Assembly (NCBI GenBank): GCA_900099715.1 | Contig: FMTG01000008.1 | Location: 62,001 to 126,000, forward strand | DNA from: Ruminococcaceae bacterium YRB3002 | GTDB lineage: Bacteria; Bacillota; Clostridia; Saccharofermentanales; Saccharofermentanaceae | DNA length: 64,000 nt | Direction of reading: 5' to 3' | Part shown: positions 18,553 through 26,662 of the stretch, in pieces | How the letters are laid out: the number at the start of each line of letters is the position of its first letter | How positions within the stretch are numbered: the first letter of the stretch is position 1 | Translations under genes and position numbers: made by a program | Notes under the pieces: generated by a model | The model's database searches: none | The model's input: only the letters and a program-made list of their open reading frames with translations | Told to the model about the DNA's origin: nothing

Positions 18553-20492
18553 TTGCTAACCTTGATAATATCCACGAGCGCATCGATATCACCATCATCG
18601 GCTATCTTCTCAACGGAAGCATAATCATCCGTATTCGTAATGATGATGGGAGTCTCCGTCTTATAGCCTGCTTCCTTGATCTTGTCGATGGAAAACTCTA
18701 CAAGCTTCTGGCCCTTCTTGACCTTATCACCTTCCTTGACGAAGGCCTCAAAGCCCTCGCCATTCATCTCAACCGTATTGATACCAACATGTACGAGGAT
18801 CTCGACACCGTTCTCAAGAGTGATGCCCACTGCATGTTTGGTATCGAAAATGGAGCTTATCTCACCATCCGCGGGAGCAACCACTTTGCCTTCTGAAGGA
18901 ATGACTGCCGCACCCTGACCAAGTATGCCCTGTGCGAAAGTCTCATCAGGAACATCATTCAGTGCTATCAGCTTGCCCTTAACCGGAGATGCGATAACAA
19001 ATTTCTTATCCTCGTCTTTCTCTGAAACTTCGCAGGAGATAGGAGCCTCAGAAACTGCAGCATTATTATCTGCAGAAGCCGCTGCTACAGCCAAAGCAGG
19101 TTCAGACTTCTTGCTTCTGTTCTTTGCTTCACCGGGAATGCCCATGAACCAGGACACTGCGAAAGCAACGCCGGCAGCAAGAACAACATCAATAAGATAA
19201 CCGGCTGTGCAGTCCATCGTGATAAGGAATCCGAATAAACCCGTAACGCCATACGCCGTAGCATATACGTTCATTATGGAACCTGCAGCCGCACCTACTG
19301 CACCACCGATCATACCGGCAATAAAAGGTCTTATAAATCTTACGTTAACACCGAAGATGGCGGGCTCGGTAATTCCGAGGAAAGCGGAAAGCGAAGCTGG
19401 AAGAGCCATAGACTTTATCTTCTTATCCTTTGTCTTCAAAGCCACGGCCAGAGCGGCAGCACCCTGTGCAACATTTGCTGCAGTTGCAATAGGCATCCAT
19501 ATATTCTGACCGTTATTCGCGATCATTGAAGCTTCGATAGCGTTGTACATATGATGGACACCCGCAACTACGGTTGGAGCATAAGCTGCGCCCATCAGGA
19601 AAGCACCGATACCGAACGGGATAGTGATAAGCCACTGAGCACCTGTAAGAACCCATGTCTCGATCTGTGCGAATACGGGACCGATAACAGTCATCGTTAC
19701 GAATCCCGTAACCAGCACCGTAACAAGGGGTGTTACGAACAAGTCGATCATCTCCGGAACATGCTTGTGCAGCCAATTCTCGAGCTTGCACATAAGCCAT
19801 ACCGCAATAACGACTGGTATAACATGTCCCTGATAACCAGTATCCTGAATATTCCAAAGGCCGAACCATGACCACAATGTCGTTGTCTCTGCTCCGGATG
19901 CAACCGACCAGGCATTGATAAGATTCGGATGGATCATTATCATTCCTATAACGGCTCCGAGATATACATTACCTTTAAAGATCTTAGCGGCACTCACCGC
20001 AATAAGGATAGGAAGGAATGTTAAAGCCGCATTTGAGAACATATCCAGAAGTCGGTAGATATAGTGTTCTGATATATCCGGAAAAGCTCTTGAAAGACCT
20101 CCGAGCAATCCGCACAGAAGACCTGTTGCGACGATGGCCGGAATGATCGGGACAAAGATATCACCCAAAGTCTTGAGAATCCTCTTCCATATAGGTGCCT
20201 TCGAAGCGGCAGCCTGCTTAACGTCTTCCTTGGACATAGCCTGGACACCTGCAAGGTCGATAAACTCGTCATAGACCTTGTTTACGGTTCCTGTACCTAT
20301 AATTATCTGAATCTGTCCTGCTGATTCAAATACTCCCTTAACACCGTCAGTATTCTCGACTGTGTCTTTGCTCATCTTACTGTTATCGGCAATAACCAAC
20401 CGGAGTCGGGTAGCGCAATGAGCAGCGCTGACAAGGTTTTCTTTTCCCCCGATACCTGCAAGTATTTCCGAAGCGCATTTTCTGTAATCCAT
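18549..20492 (-). CDS. Sucrose-type PTS permease EIIBCA
   Basis: A 647-residue three-domain permease, membrane-bound. IIB is residues 1-85 with phosphorylated Cys26 in AAHCATRLRL. IIC follows, about ten hydrophobic segments, with FLGITEPAIFG. A linker rich in Ala and Glu leads to IIA (FVIASPVKGKLIAL to the end) with the active histidine in EILVHVGINTV. This is the glucose/sucrose/beta-glucoside superfamily; the coupled sucrose-6-P hydrolase makes sucrose the likely sugar. The start at 20492 has GCGAGGTG upstream; earlier in-frame starts lack a site. It is first in the operon EIIBCA, hydrolase-fructokinase, HPr, EI. Confidence 0.92.
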   Translation of the reverse strand: MDYRKCASEILAGIGGKENLVSAAHCATRLRLVIADNSKMSKDTVENTDGVKGVFESAGQIQIIIGTGTVNKVYDEFIDLAGVQAMSKEDVKQAAASKAPIWKRILKTLGDIFVPIIPAIVATGLLCGLLGGLSRAFPDISEHYIYRLLDMFSNAALTFLPILIAVSAAKIFKGNVYLGAVIGMIMIHPNLINAWSVASGAETTTLWSWFGLWNIQDTGYQGHVIPVVIAVWLMCKLENWLHKHVPEMIDLFVTPLVTVLVTGFVTMTVIGPVFAQIETWVLTGAQWLITIPFGIGAFLMGAAYAPTVVAGVHHMYNAIEASMIANNGQNIWMPIATAANVAQGAAALAVALKTKDKKIKSMALPASLSAFLGITEPAIFGVNVRFIRPFIAGMIGGAVGAAAGSIMNVYATAYGVTGLFGFLITMDCTAGYLIDVVLAAGVAFAVSWFMGIPGEAKNRSKKSEPALAVAAASADNNAAVSEAPISCEVSEKDEDKKFVIASPVKGKLIALNDVPDETFAQGILGQGAAVIPSEGKVVAPADGEISSIFDTKHAVGITLENGVEILVHVGINTVEMNGEGFEAFVKEGDKVKKGQKLVEFSIDKIKEAGYKTETPIIITNTDDYASVEKIADDGDIDALVDIIKVSK

Positions 20493-20700
20493 AAGCGTCA
20501 CCTCGCAAATAAAATGGGCAGATCCCAAAGATCCATTTGATTCTTAGTCTTTAGAATAGATTCTTCTTGCTATTCCTGTTGTTGTTCAAAAACCTTCCTG
20601 CTTAGTGTTGATATTGTTTTCCAGCGGCTTCTCCTTTCTAAAAACTTAAAATTATTTTATCATCTTACAAATATTTTTGCGAATACTAAAAAACAAAGTT
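20493..20700 (-). promoter_or_regulatory. Promoter and long leader of the sucrose PTS operon
   Basis: The region is AT-rich with a GATAAAAT -10-like sequence around 20655-20662, which would give a leader of roughly 150 bases. It holds AAAGGAG at about 20636 far from any gene start. No clear antiterminator hairpin pair or operator could be identified, and no regulator gene is adjacent. Confidence 0.3.
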
Positions 20701-20713
20701 GCTGTCCATACCC

Positions 20714-20725
20714 CCTTCTCCGCCA
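20714..20725 (+). repeat. Copy of the tRNA-Ser 3' end (att-like direct repeat)
   Basis: CCTTCTCCGCCA is identical to the last 12 bases of the tRNA-Ser gene at 9283-9294, including the encoded CCA, in the same orientation. It is directly followed by a terminator, the expected neighbour of a tRNA end. It probably marks the right boundary of an 11.4-kb insertion. Confidence 0.6.
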
Positions 20726-20726
20726 G

Positions 20727-20759
20727 AAACCCGCAGACTTAGTGTTTACGGGTTTTTTT
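20727..20759 (+). terminator. Rho-independent terminator after the tRNA-Ser fragment
   Basis: AAACCCG and CGGGTTT form a 7-bp stem with a 15-base loop followed by a T-run. It sits 1 bp after the tRNA 3'-end copy and so was probably the original tRNA-Ser terminator. Confidence 0.75.
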
Positions 20760-20815
20760 GTTATAATCAGATAAAGGCCATAACTGTTTATTTAAAGAAA
20801 CCCGGGAGCAGATAA

Positions 20816-21481
20816 ATGAAGATCAGAATTAACGCATCCAAATGCACATCGTGTATTCAAGGGTATTCGAACTTTAATAACGGAATGAGCGACTACTGGT
20901 ATTATTCCGATCATACATTTGAGACAGGAAGATCCTATGGTCTTATCAGTGAATATAAGCAGGGCTGCATGTATCTGTCATATCTTATAGGCGGTCAGAT
21001 CAAGTTTGAAGACGGTTTGAAGATCTATCTGGATGATTCTGAAGTCAGCCCGGAGAAACTGGCCGATATCAGTTGGAATCTCGAACCTTCTCATGAGAAA
21101 TATAAGGATCTGATCGTGAGAAAGGCTATAGAGAAAGCTTTAAAGAACGGATCTGTAGAAGGATCATTTGAGGAACTTGCGGAAAGCTTTCGCCTTACAC
21201 CTGAGAGATACTCCTGCAAGCTCAGACAACTGAGCGGTGAGAGATGGAGCGCATCTGCCGCAGTTGGATATGCCTCCGGAAAGAAGATCTTCTATGCACC
21301 CTATGAACCCAGTAATTTCTATTCAGCAAATGCCAGACTTAAGAATATGATAGATTATCTGACTTCTCATGATTGCATGGTCCTTCTTCCCGTTGGTTCT
21401 GATATGTATATTAAGCAGTGCGTAGATCAGTGTATCTATATCGGGCAGAAAACAGATTGGTGGAAGGCGGTAAAATCATAA
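20816..21481 (+). CDS. ABC-ATPase-like protein without a Walker A motif
   Basis: A 221-residue cytosolic protein. The C-terminal half looks like an ABC ATPase tail: a signature-like LSGERWSASAAVGYASG, a following hydrophobic strand KIFYAPYEP in the Walker B position (acidic residue after Pro), then DYLTSHDCMVLLPVGSD. The N-terminal half lacks GxxGxGKS; the corresponding region reads SYGLISEYKQGCMYLS. It may bind without hydrolysing ATP or be a decayed transporter ATPase. A TATAAT at 20762-20767 and GGGAG 7 bp before the ATG support expression. There is no adjacent permease. Family assignment is tentative. Confidence 0.5.
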   Translation: MKIRINASKCTSCIQGYSNFNNGMSDYWYYSDHTFETGRSYGLISEYKQGCMYLSYLIGGQIKFEDGLKIYLDDSEVSPEKLADISWNLEPSHEKYKDLIVRKAIEKALKNGSVEGSFEELAESFRLTPERYSCKLRQLSGERWSASAAVGYASGKKIFYAPYEPSNFYSANARLKNMIDYLTSHDCMVLLPVGSDMYIKQCVDQCIYIGQKTDWWKAVKS

Positions 21482-21506
21482 TTCCCTGCCGTCTGAACCC
21501 GATAAT

Positions 21507-21537
21507 CTCAGTTGTTTACAATTTGCAAACAACTGAG
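21507..21537. terminator. Bidirectional terminator hairpin
   Basis: CTCAGTTGTTT and AAACAACTGAG are perfect 11-bp arms around a 9-base loop, between the convergent ABC-like gene and the membrane-protein remnant. A T-rich stretch follows on the plus strand. Confidence 0.7.
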
Positions 21538-21547
21538 GATTACTTTT

Positions 21548-22023
21548 CTATCCATCCTGACGCCTATCATCACTTGCCTGTCTTTGACGACTTCTCATAG
21601 TTATCAGGAGCCCCATATAAGTCCAGATGCTTCCGAGACTTATCCACCCGGTCCCCAGGGCGTTCGCAAACGGATTATTGCCAATAATCCTTGTGATCAA
21701 TACGATGACTGCGCCCGATGCAATGGAGAAGATCCAGCACCATTTTGGATAAGGGGTATGCCTGCTTTGACTTTGGAAAAATCTGCCGTGACGAACGGGA
21801 TGTCATCACCATGCCAAGTTGCAACACTTCTTCCCGTCATTGTCTTCTTGTCTTTAAGTGTTCCCTCGAAAGGAACGTGCGTCGGACTCACCATGATAAG
21901 ATTCTCGAAGCCTCCGATATACTGAGCTGCAAGCACCGCAAAGATCGACCCCATTATCCTGTCAGGTGAATCGGGAAGCCCATCAGCTCCAAATAAAGAT
22001 ACCGACATCCTCCTATCAAACAA
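21548..22023 (-). pseudogene. Frameshifted small membrane protein
   Basis: The gene starts at about 22008-22023 (TTG or ATG beside AGGAGG, immediately after the upstream gene) and reads GSIFAVLAAQYIGGFENLIMV, then KVKAGIPLIQ. Near 21750 the sense shifts to another frame, which reads KWCWIFSIASGAVIVLITRI and NPFANALGTGWISLGSIWT and ends at 21548. Together these give about 155 residues with two or three hydrophobic segments. One insertion or deletion explains it; it is either a pseudogene or a sequencing error. Family not recognised. Confidence 0.5.
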
Positions 22024-22639
22024 GTATCATTAACCCGATAAACATAACAGCTCCGCTCCAGTTCGATGCACCACCGATCCTTGTAAGAAACAGAATGACC
22101 GCGAACGGAATAAAATTGATTACACAAGCCCACTGCGGAAGTGATGTAGCACCACTTACAACTGCAATGAAGAGAACCACCCCAAGTGTGAGCATTCCAA
22201 TGTAGCAGCATATCATGGTAAGAGATGTATCTTTCATGAACTTCACCACAGCCCGGCGCGCTTCGTCAGTCCTTCCCATCTGAACATAGAACCATTCGCC
22301 GGCACCGCAGAACACGTGGTGTGCGACGCCGAAGGATAATAAGATGCCGTCCGCAATAAGAATTATTACCGCAAAGACTTTGGAGAACTCAGACATCCAT
22401 AAGTAGAGTCCGTAATACCCGCACGCCACCATAAGAAGCGCCAGACACCCTGCCAGCATTGAAATCAGAGGGTTCCTTAGCGGCATATTTGCAAAAGTAT
22501 CAGACAGGAATCTGTTGTCCGACATCTTCGTGGCATCAAGCTTCTTGCCTCCAGGAACATAAGTGATAAGACAGTCACAGCACCCGCAGATCAGATGACC
22601 TATTACCGCGGTTAAAAACAGGATCTTAACTATACTCAT
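22016..22639 (-). CDS. Six-helix membrane protein of unknown function
   Basis: A 207-residue protein with about six hydrophobic segments; the N-terminal loop contains CDCLITYVPGGKKLDATKMS and the middle VAHHVFCGAGEWFYVQMG. The conserved-looking histidines and cysteines lie at membrane edges. It resembles a family of uncharacterised Clostridial membrane proteins (DUF6796-like, from memory and unverified). The stop overlaps the start of the frameshifted membrane-protein gene downstream, so the two form an operon. No regulatory signal is clear. Confidence 0.6.
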   Translation of the reverse strand: MSIVKILFLTAVIGHLICGCCDCLITYVPGGKKLDATKMSDNRFLSDTFANMPLRNPLISMLAGCLALLMVACGYYGLYLWMSEFSKVFAVIILIADGILLSFGVAHHVFCGAGEWFYVQMGRTDEARRAVVKFMKDTSLTMICCYIGMLTLGVVLFIAVVSGATSLPQWACVINFIPFAVILFLTRIGGASNWSGAVMFIGLMILV

Positions 22640-22734
22640 TTACACCCCCCATATTGAATAGCTGGTACTATTCTAACACGATTGGTTAGGGTATACTAAC
22701 TACTTTTCCGGTTTTTGGCTTCTATTCTGCCCTA

Positions 22735-24018
22735 TCACTCGCGCTTATCTGATATCAGGCTGAATTCATTCTTGAATCTCGCCAATATAACCTGATCCCC
22801 GATCTGGGGTTCTTTATCAGGCTTCAGCTTTCTGATGTAGCCGAATTTATAGTAACTCACACCTCTTATACTGTAACCCTTCTTGTCTTTACCGGAAATC
22901 TCAACGGTATAGAACTCGATATCATCTTTGTGGATCCAATATAAAGTGTTGAAGAGGTTATATACTGCATAGAATGGCAGCAGCACAAAGATCAGTATAG
23001 GAAAAGCGATTCCGACATATGTTGCCAGGAAATAAGTGATACCGACTGCGAGTGCGGCCACAAAAATGGATTCCGGAATAAAGATAAGTGCGGCACGGCG
23101 ATGGAAACTGATAAATCTCTCCTTAAGAGCTCCATCTACTGTCAAATGTTTGATGAACTGTTGCTCCTCAGCGCTGCTCACACTGTTCCATACGCCTTTT
23201 CCCTCTGTTATCTGCTTCGGTGAATCTTCATCGGCCAATAGGCTATACCTTGTCTTAAGGATCTTCACCTGCGGATTATACTGCAGACATCGTTCATGGA
23301 TTGTTTCCACTGCATCATCTGCATCCCGCTCGCACTTTGATATAACTATCCGCTTGCCTTTTTTTGTCCTGACTATGATCTTATATATGTGATAATCCTG
23401 GTTTTTCCTGGTATGCCAGGTCTTTTTCACCCAGAGTGAAGATATATCCCCATATGCAACGGCAACTACTCCTGCTGATACACCGATCAGCATATCAGGT
23501 CCGAGTAATATGTCTCCGTATCTCAAGGGCACAGTTTTCTCCGAATTTGCCTGTTCGTCGATCTGCGCTCTGGTAAACCTCTTATCTCCGCATGTTGGAA
23601 TGTAACTTCTGATAACATCCAGATCCTGGCCCCAATAAGTGAAAAGAACAGCCACAATTAACCCCGTGAGGCCAAAGCCAACAGGCAGAACATAGGCGAC
23701 TTCATCAGCGCCTCTTACTTTGTTGATGAACCCTATCGTTATGAGGATCAATGATACGGCAATAAATCCAAGATCAAAGGTCATGAGCACACCGTTATCA
23801 TTAACGAAGCCCATAAGCAGTTTATTTGTATACCAATCGCGGCGGGGAGGGATCCGGACGCCGTTAAAGTAAGCTTCGATTACCTCGTTGAGTTTCTTCT
23901 CAGTACCGTTATACAAAAGCCCGTGAGCTTTGCAGATATTGCTAAGCTCATTCCTGTACCATTTATATTTTTTGAACTCTTCGTAAGTCTTTATGCTGTC
24001 AAAATCAGGTCTTTTCAT
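22735..24018 (-). CDS. Membrane protein with N-terminal SAP-like domain
   Basis: A 427-residue protein. Residues 1-55 (FDSIKTYEEFKKYKWYRNEL, then KAHGLLYNGTEKKLNEVIEAYF) form a SAP-like helix-hairpin-helix of the DUF6434 type. Four hydrophobic segments follow in two pairs (residues about 80-130 and 325-375). Between them is a soluble part with a PH-like pattern (GDISSLWVKKTWH, IIVRTKKGKRIVISKCERDADD). The start is the ATG at 24018; the earlier TTG has no ribosome site. Fusion of a SAP-like motif to a membrane protein is odd, as SAP domains usually bind DNA. No function can be assigned. Confidence 0.6.
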   Translation of the reverse strand: MKRPDFDSIKTYEEFKKYKWYRNELSNICKAHGLLYNGTEKKLNEVIEAYFNGVRIPPRRDWYTNKLLMGFVNDNGVLMTFDLGFIAVSLILITIGFINKVRGADEVAYVLPVGFGLTGLIVAVLFTYWGQDLDVIRSYIPTCGDKRFTRAQIDEQANSEKTVPLRYGDILLGPDMLIGVSAGVVAVAYGDISSLWVKKTWHTRKNQDYHIYKIIVRTKKGKRIVISKCERDADDAVETIHERCLQYNPQVKILKTRYSLLADEDSPKQITEGKGVWNSVSSAEEQQFIKHLTVDGALKERFISFHRRAALIFIPESIFVAALAVGITYFLATYVGIAFPILIFVLLPFYAVYNLFNTLYWIHKDDIEFYTVEISGKDKKGYSIRGVSYYKFGYIRKLKPDKEPQIGDQVILARFKNEFSLISDKRE

Positions 24019-24136
24019 AGTAAACAATTTTAACCTGCCGTCTTTACTGATTCAACTGCTTTTAATCGATAATCAGTCTAAACCATTATCGTCTGACGGA
24101 GGTTTGATTCCAAACAGGATATTCAGGAAAAGATCA

Positions 24137-24235
24137 TCATAAGCCAAGTCTCTTCTCAACTTCTTCGATAGAAATCCATCCGTCTTTTGCTGATGCCTCA
24201 CATTGGCTCCAGCAGCCCTGAAAATGAGATTAGTT
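24137..24235 (-). other. Short coding remnant (antitoxin-like tail)
   Basis: A 32-codon open frame without a start reads GCWSQCEASAKDGWISIEEV then EKRLGL and stops. It has the look of the C-terminus of a small RelB/DinJ-like antitoxin, but no start, ribosome site or toxin gene is present. The rest of 24019-24304 holds nothing evident. Confidence 0.25.
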
Positions 24236-24304
24236 AAGAGTTTGAGTTAAGAGACAGATAAATCCGCAAACCAGCAGTTCAAGATCTATTACATATTTCC
24301 TAAA

Positions 24305-26422
24305 CTAATTGTAGTTCTCCTTCACATATAGATCTATCCGCGACAACATACTTTCGGTGATGTCATCTACTGAACGTCCTTGCGTATAGTAACTGCTTAT
24401 CTCGTCCATCACAATAATCCAAAGTCCTGTTTCTCTATAATACACAGTGTCAATTGAATTCATTGCACGTCTCAGATCTTCACGTCTTATATCGTCAGTT
24501 ATCTTTTGTTCAAGAAGCTCTTCAGCCACTGTCTTATTAACTGGATAATTGTATTGGAGATCATCGGAGTCCATATAGTATTTCCTCTGATACTCTTCAG
24601 TCAGTGTGGATTTGATGAATTCCCAGCATATGTCCCTATGGTCTGAGTCTGAACATATTGACAATGCCAGTCGTGGCGTCGCGGTATGATATGACCCTGA
24701 AACAGAAGGAAACCCAATATATGTATACGATACACCAAGTTCCATATTATCCAGCGACATATTCCACCAGGTTGTCAAAAAGAGCTTGCTTGTGAGAGGG
24801 GTATCATAGTCTTCCAATGTGCTTTCATCTCCCCATTCTGCAACTCCATATTTGATTGCATAACTGATTACACTGTTCATGTCCTGGAGACTCATAAAAT
24901 GTCCATTGCTCATTTTATCCACAATGTCATATCTTCCACGCCCGATTGCATCGTATGCAAGAGTTCTTGACACTTCATGAATAACAGGACGTATACCGGT
25001 ATTCTCGGAAATCTGTAATAAGCTCTCCAATGAAACATCATTATCATCAAAATAAGATGTAAGTCCCCAATATCCCTGCAGGTTGTATGAAGACATCATT
25101 GCATAACAGTGACCTCTGCCTGTTAATGCATTCCAAACAGGATCACTGATATCTCCCGGATTAAAATATGGATCACTATTCATGATCGGTAACAGATCCT
25201 CTAATATTCCGATCCTTCCAAGATACTCATAATCAAACGATTCACTGTAAAGCATGTCCGGCATATTGCCGGCGTTAAAATAACTGATAAGATCAAGCAT
25301 TGCCCGTTGTTCTGCATTTGAATAGTTCCCGGTCGTATCATCGACACAGTATACTCCGTTAGCATAATAATCAACGATCTCAATTTGGTATTCAGGATGG
25401 GTACTGTTAAACTCATATACAGCATTATTCAGATCATCGCTTACATGATCGATTGTTCCGATTGTTATAGTAGTTTTCCCTGATGGAACATAGTTATCGC
25501 TTTTATTCAGGATTTGTATCTCACTCTTCCCTCCACGATAAATATAAGCAACTATGATTTGCGAATCATCACAGATGAACCATTTCTTAGCGCAGCTTCC
25601 TTTCGGGGGGCGAACATTGAGAGAACCAAGATTCGCCATTTGGGTCATATGATTTGAAAACACGTCGATCTTATATATCAGCGAATTCCCAACTATATAC
25701 TTTCCATACGTATTCTCAAATGATAACGGAAGGTTACTTGTATCATATAACTTGATCAACTCACCGTTATCAAAATCAACTCTGTATATTTCATTATCAA
25801 ATATAAAACTGGCAAATATATCCCCTCCATCTTCCCAGAACTCGCAGTTACCTGAACCGAATTTGAACGAGTCAGTAACACTTCCCTGTGCGTTGAAATC
25901 TTTATCATAAAGGGTAACCGTATCGCAATCACTAACAACCAGCCCATTGTTTACAGGAAGCACATAACTCAGATTCTCACTACTGAGCTCATGATGATCA
26001 ATAGCTTCACCGGATTCAATATTATAGAAAGATAATACACCTTTATAAGATGACAGTAATAAAGAGCCGTTATAAATCACAGGTCTCATGTCTTCTAAAA
26101 CGTTGTCTGTTCCTATTGTAATCTGATTTGTTATCCTGCCATCTCCATCAACCTTATATAGCTTTACCTCATTGACACTAACAGAATTCTCTTCGGATAC
26201 TGTCTCAAGAATATATAGACTATCACCCACCGTTTGTGCCATTAAAACATCGTTTATCTTCTGAGGATCATCAGGCAGATCAATGTCTTTGATAGAATAA
26301 TCATAATAATCTTCATTGAATTCTATGGTTCCTATATCTTTGTCGTTCTGTCCATCTTTGCACGAACAGAGAATTCCTAAGATCATTCCAAATATAATTA
26401 TAAGAGACAGCAAACGTTTCAT
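24305..26422 (-). CDS. Lipoprotein with propeller-like N-terminus and solute-binding C-terminus
   Basis: A 705-residue exported lipoprotein. The start at 26422 follows GGGGGG at 7-bp spacing. The signal peptide ends LGILCSC, so Cys near 20 is lipidated. Residues about 60-330 show repeated four-strand blade patterns (SLYILETVSEENSVSVNEVK, VVSDCDTVTLYDKDFNAQGS). Residues 335-705 resemble a family 1 ABC sugar-binding protein (TITIGTIDHVSDDLNNAVYE, FNAGNMPDMLYSESF, WWNMSLDNMELGVSYTYIGF). It is the paralogue of the lipoprotein at 1-2159. No transporter genes adjoin it, so it may act as a sensor or share a remote permease. Confidence 0.78.
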   Translation of the reverse strand: MKRLLSLIIIFGMILGILCSCKDGQNDKDIGTIEFNEDYYDYSIKDIDLPDDPQKINDVLMAQTVGDSLYILETVSEENSVSVNEVKLYKVDGDGRITNQITIGTDNVLEDMRPVIYNGSLLLSSYKGVLSFYNIESGEAIDHHELSSENLSYVLPVNNGLVVSDCDTVTLYDKDFNAQGSVTDSFKFGSGNCEFWEDGGDIFASFIFDNEIYRVDFDNGELIKLYDTSNLPLSFENTYGKYIVGNSLIYKIDVFSNHMTQMANLGSLNVRPPKGSCAKKWFICDDSQIIVAYIYRGGKSEIQILNKSDNYVPSGKTTITIGTIDHVSDDLNNAVYEFNSTHPEYQIEIVDYYANGVYCVDDTTGNYSNAEQRAMLDLISYFNAGNMPDMLYSESFDYEYLGRIGILEDLLPIMNSDPYFNPGDISDPVWNALTGRGHCYAMMSSYNLQGYWGLTSYFDDNDVSLESLLQISENTGIRPVIHEVSRTLAYDAIGRGRYDIVDKMSNGHFMSLQDMNSVISYAIKYGVAEWGDESTLEDYDTPLTSKLFLTTWWNMSLDNMELGVSYTYIGFPSVSGSYHTATPRLALSICSDSDHRDICWEFIKSTLTEEYQRKYYMDSDDLQYNYPVNKTVAEELLEQKITDDIRREDLRRAMNSIDTVYYRETGLWIIVMDEISSYYTQGRSVDDITESMLSRIDLYVKENYN

Positions 26423-26560
26423 ATGCAGACCCCCCAATGATTATGGAGGTATTTTAAATAATAGATGTATCGTGAATATATCGTTTATCTATAATTACAG
26501 TGCAATAATTGGAAATGGGCTTCTCCGCTCGCTTTGTCGCCTCCTTATAACTACTTTCCA

Positions 26561-26591
26561 TGCATCTTACCGCCCGATTTTGCATCTTACC
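26561..26591 (+). promoter_or_regulatory. Direct repeat, candidate LytTR binding sites
   Basis: TGCATCTTACC occurs at 26561-26571 and again at 26581-26591, 20 bp apart start to start, ending 10 bp before the -35 of the operon encoding a LytTR protein. LytTR regulators bind two direct repeats about two helical turns apart, so autoregulation is likely. Confidence 0.55.
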
Positions 26592-26601
26592 TCCGGAGGC
26601 A

Positions 26602-26630
26602 TTGTAAACACTATACTCCATGGCTAGAAT
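26602..26630 (+). promoter_or_regulatory. Promoter of the hydrolase-LytTR-DUF3021 operon
   Basis: -35 TTGTAA and -10 TAGAAT with a 17-bp spacer, 32 bp before the first ATG. The weak boxes fit an activated promoter with the direct repeats just upstream. Confidence 0.6.
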
Positions 26631-26662
26631 GGCCTTAACAAAGCGAAAGGCGGACACACATC

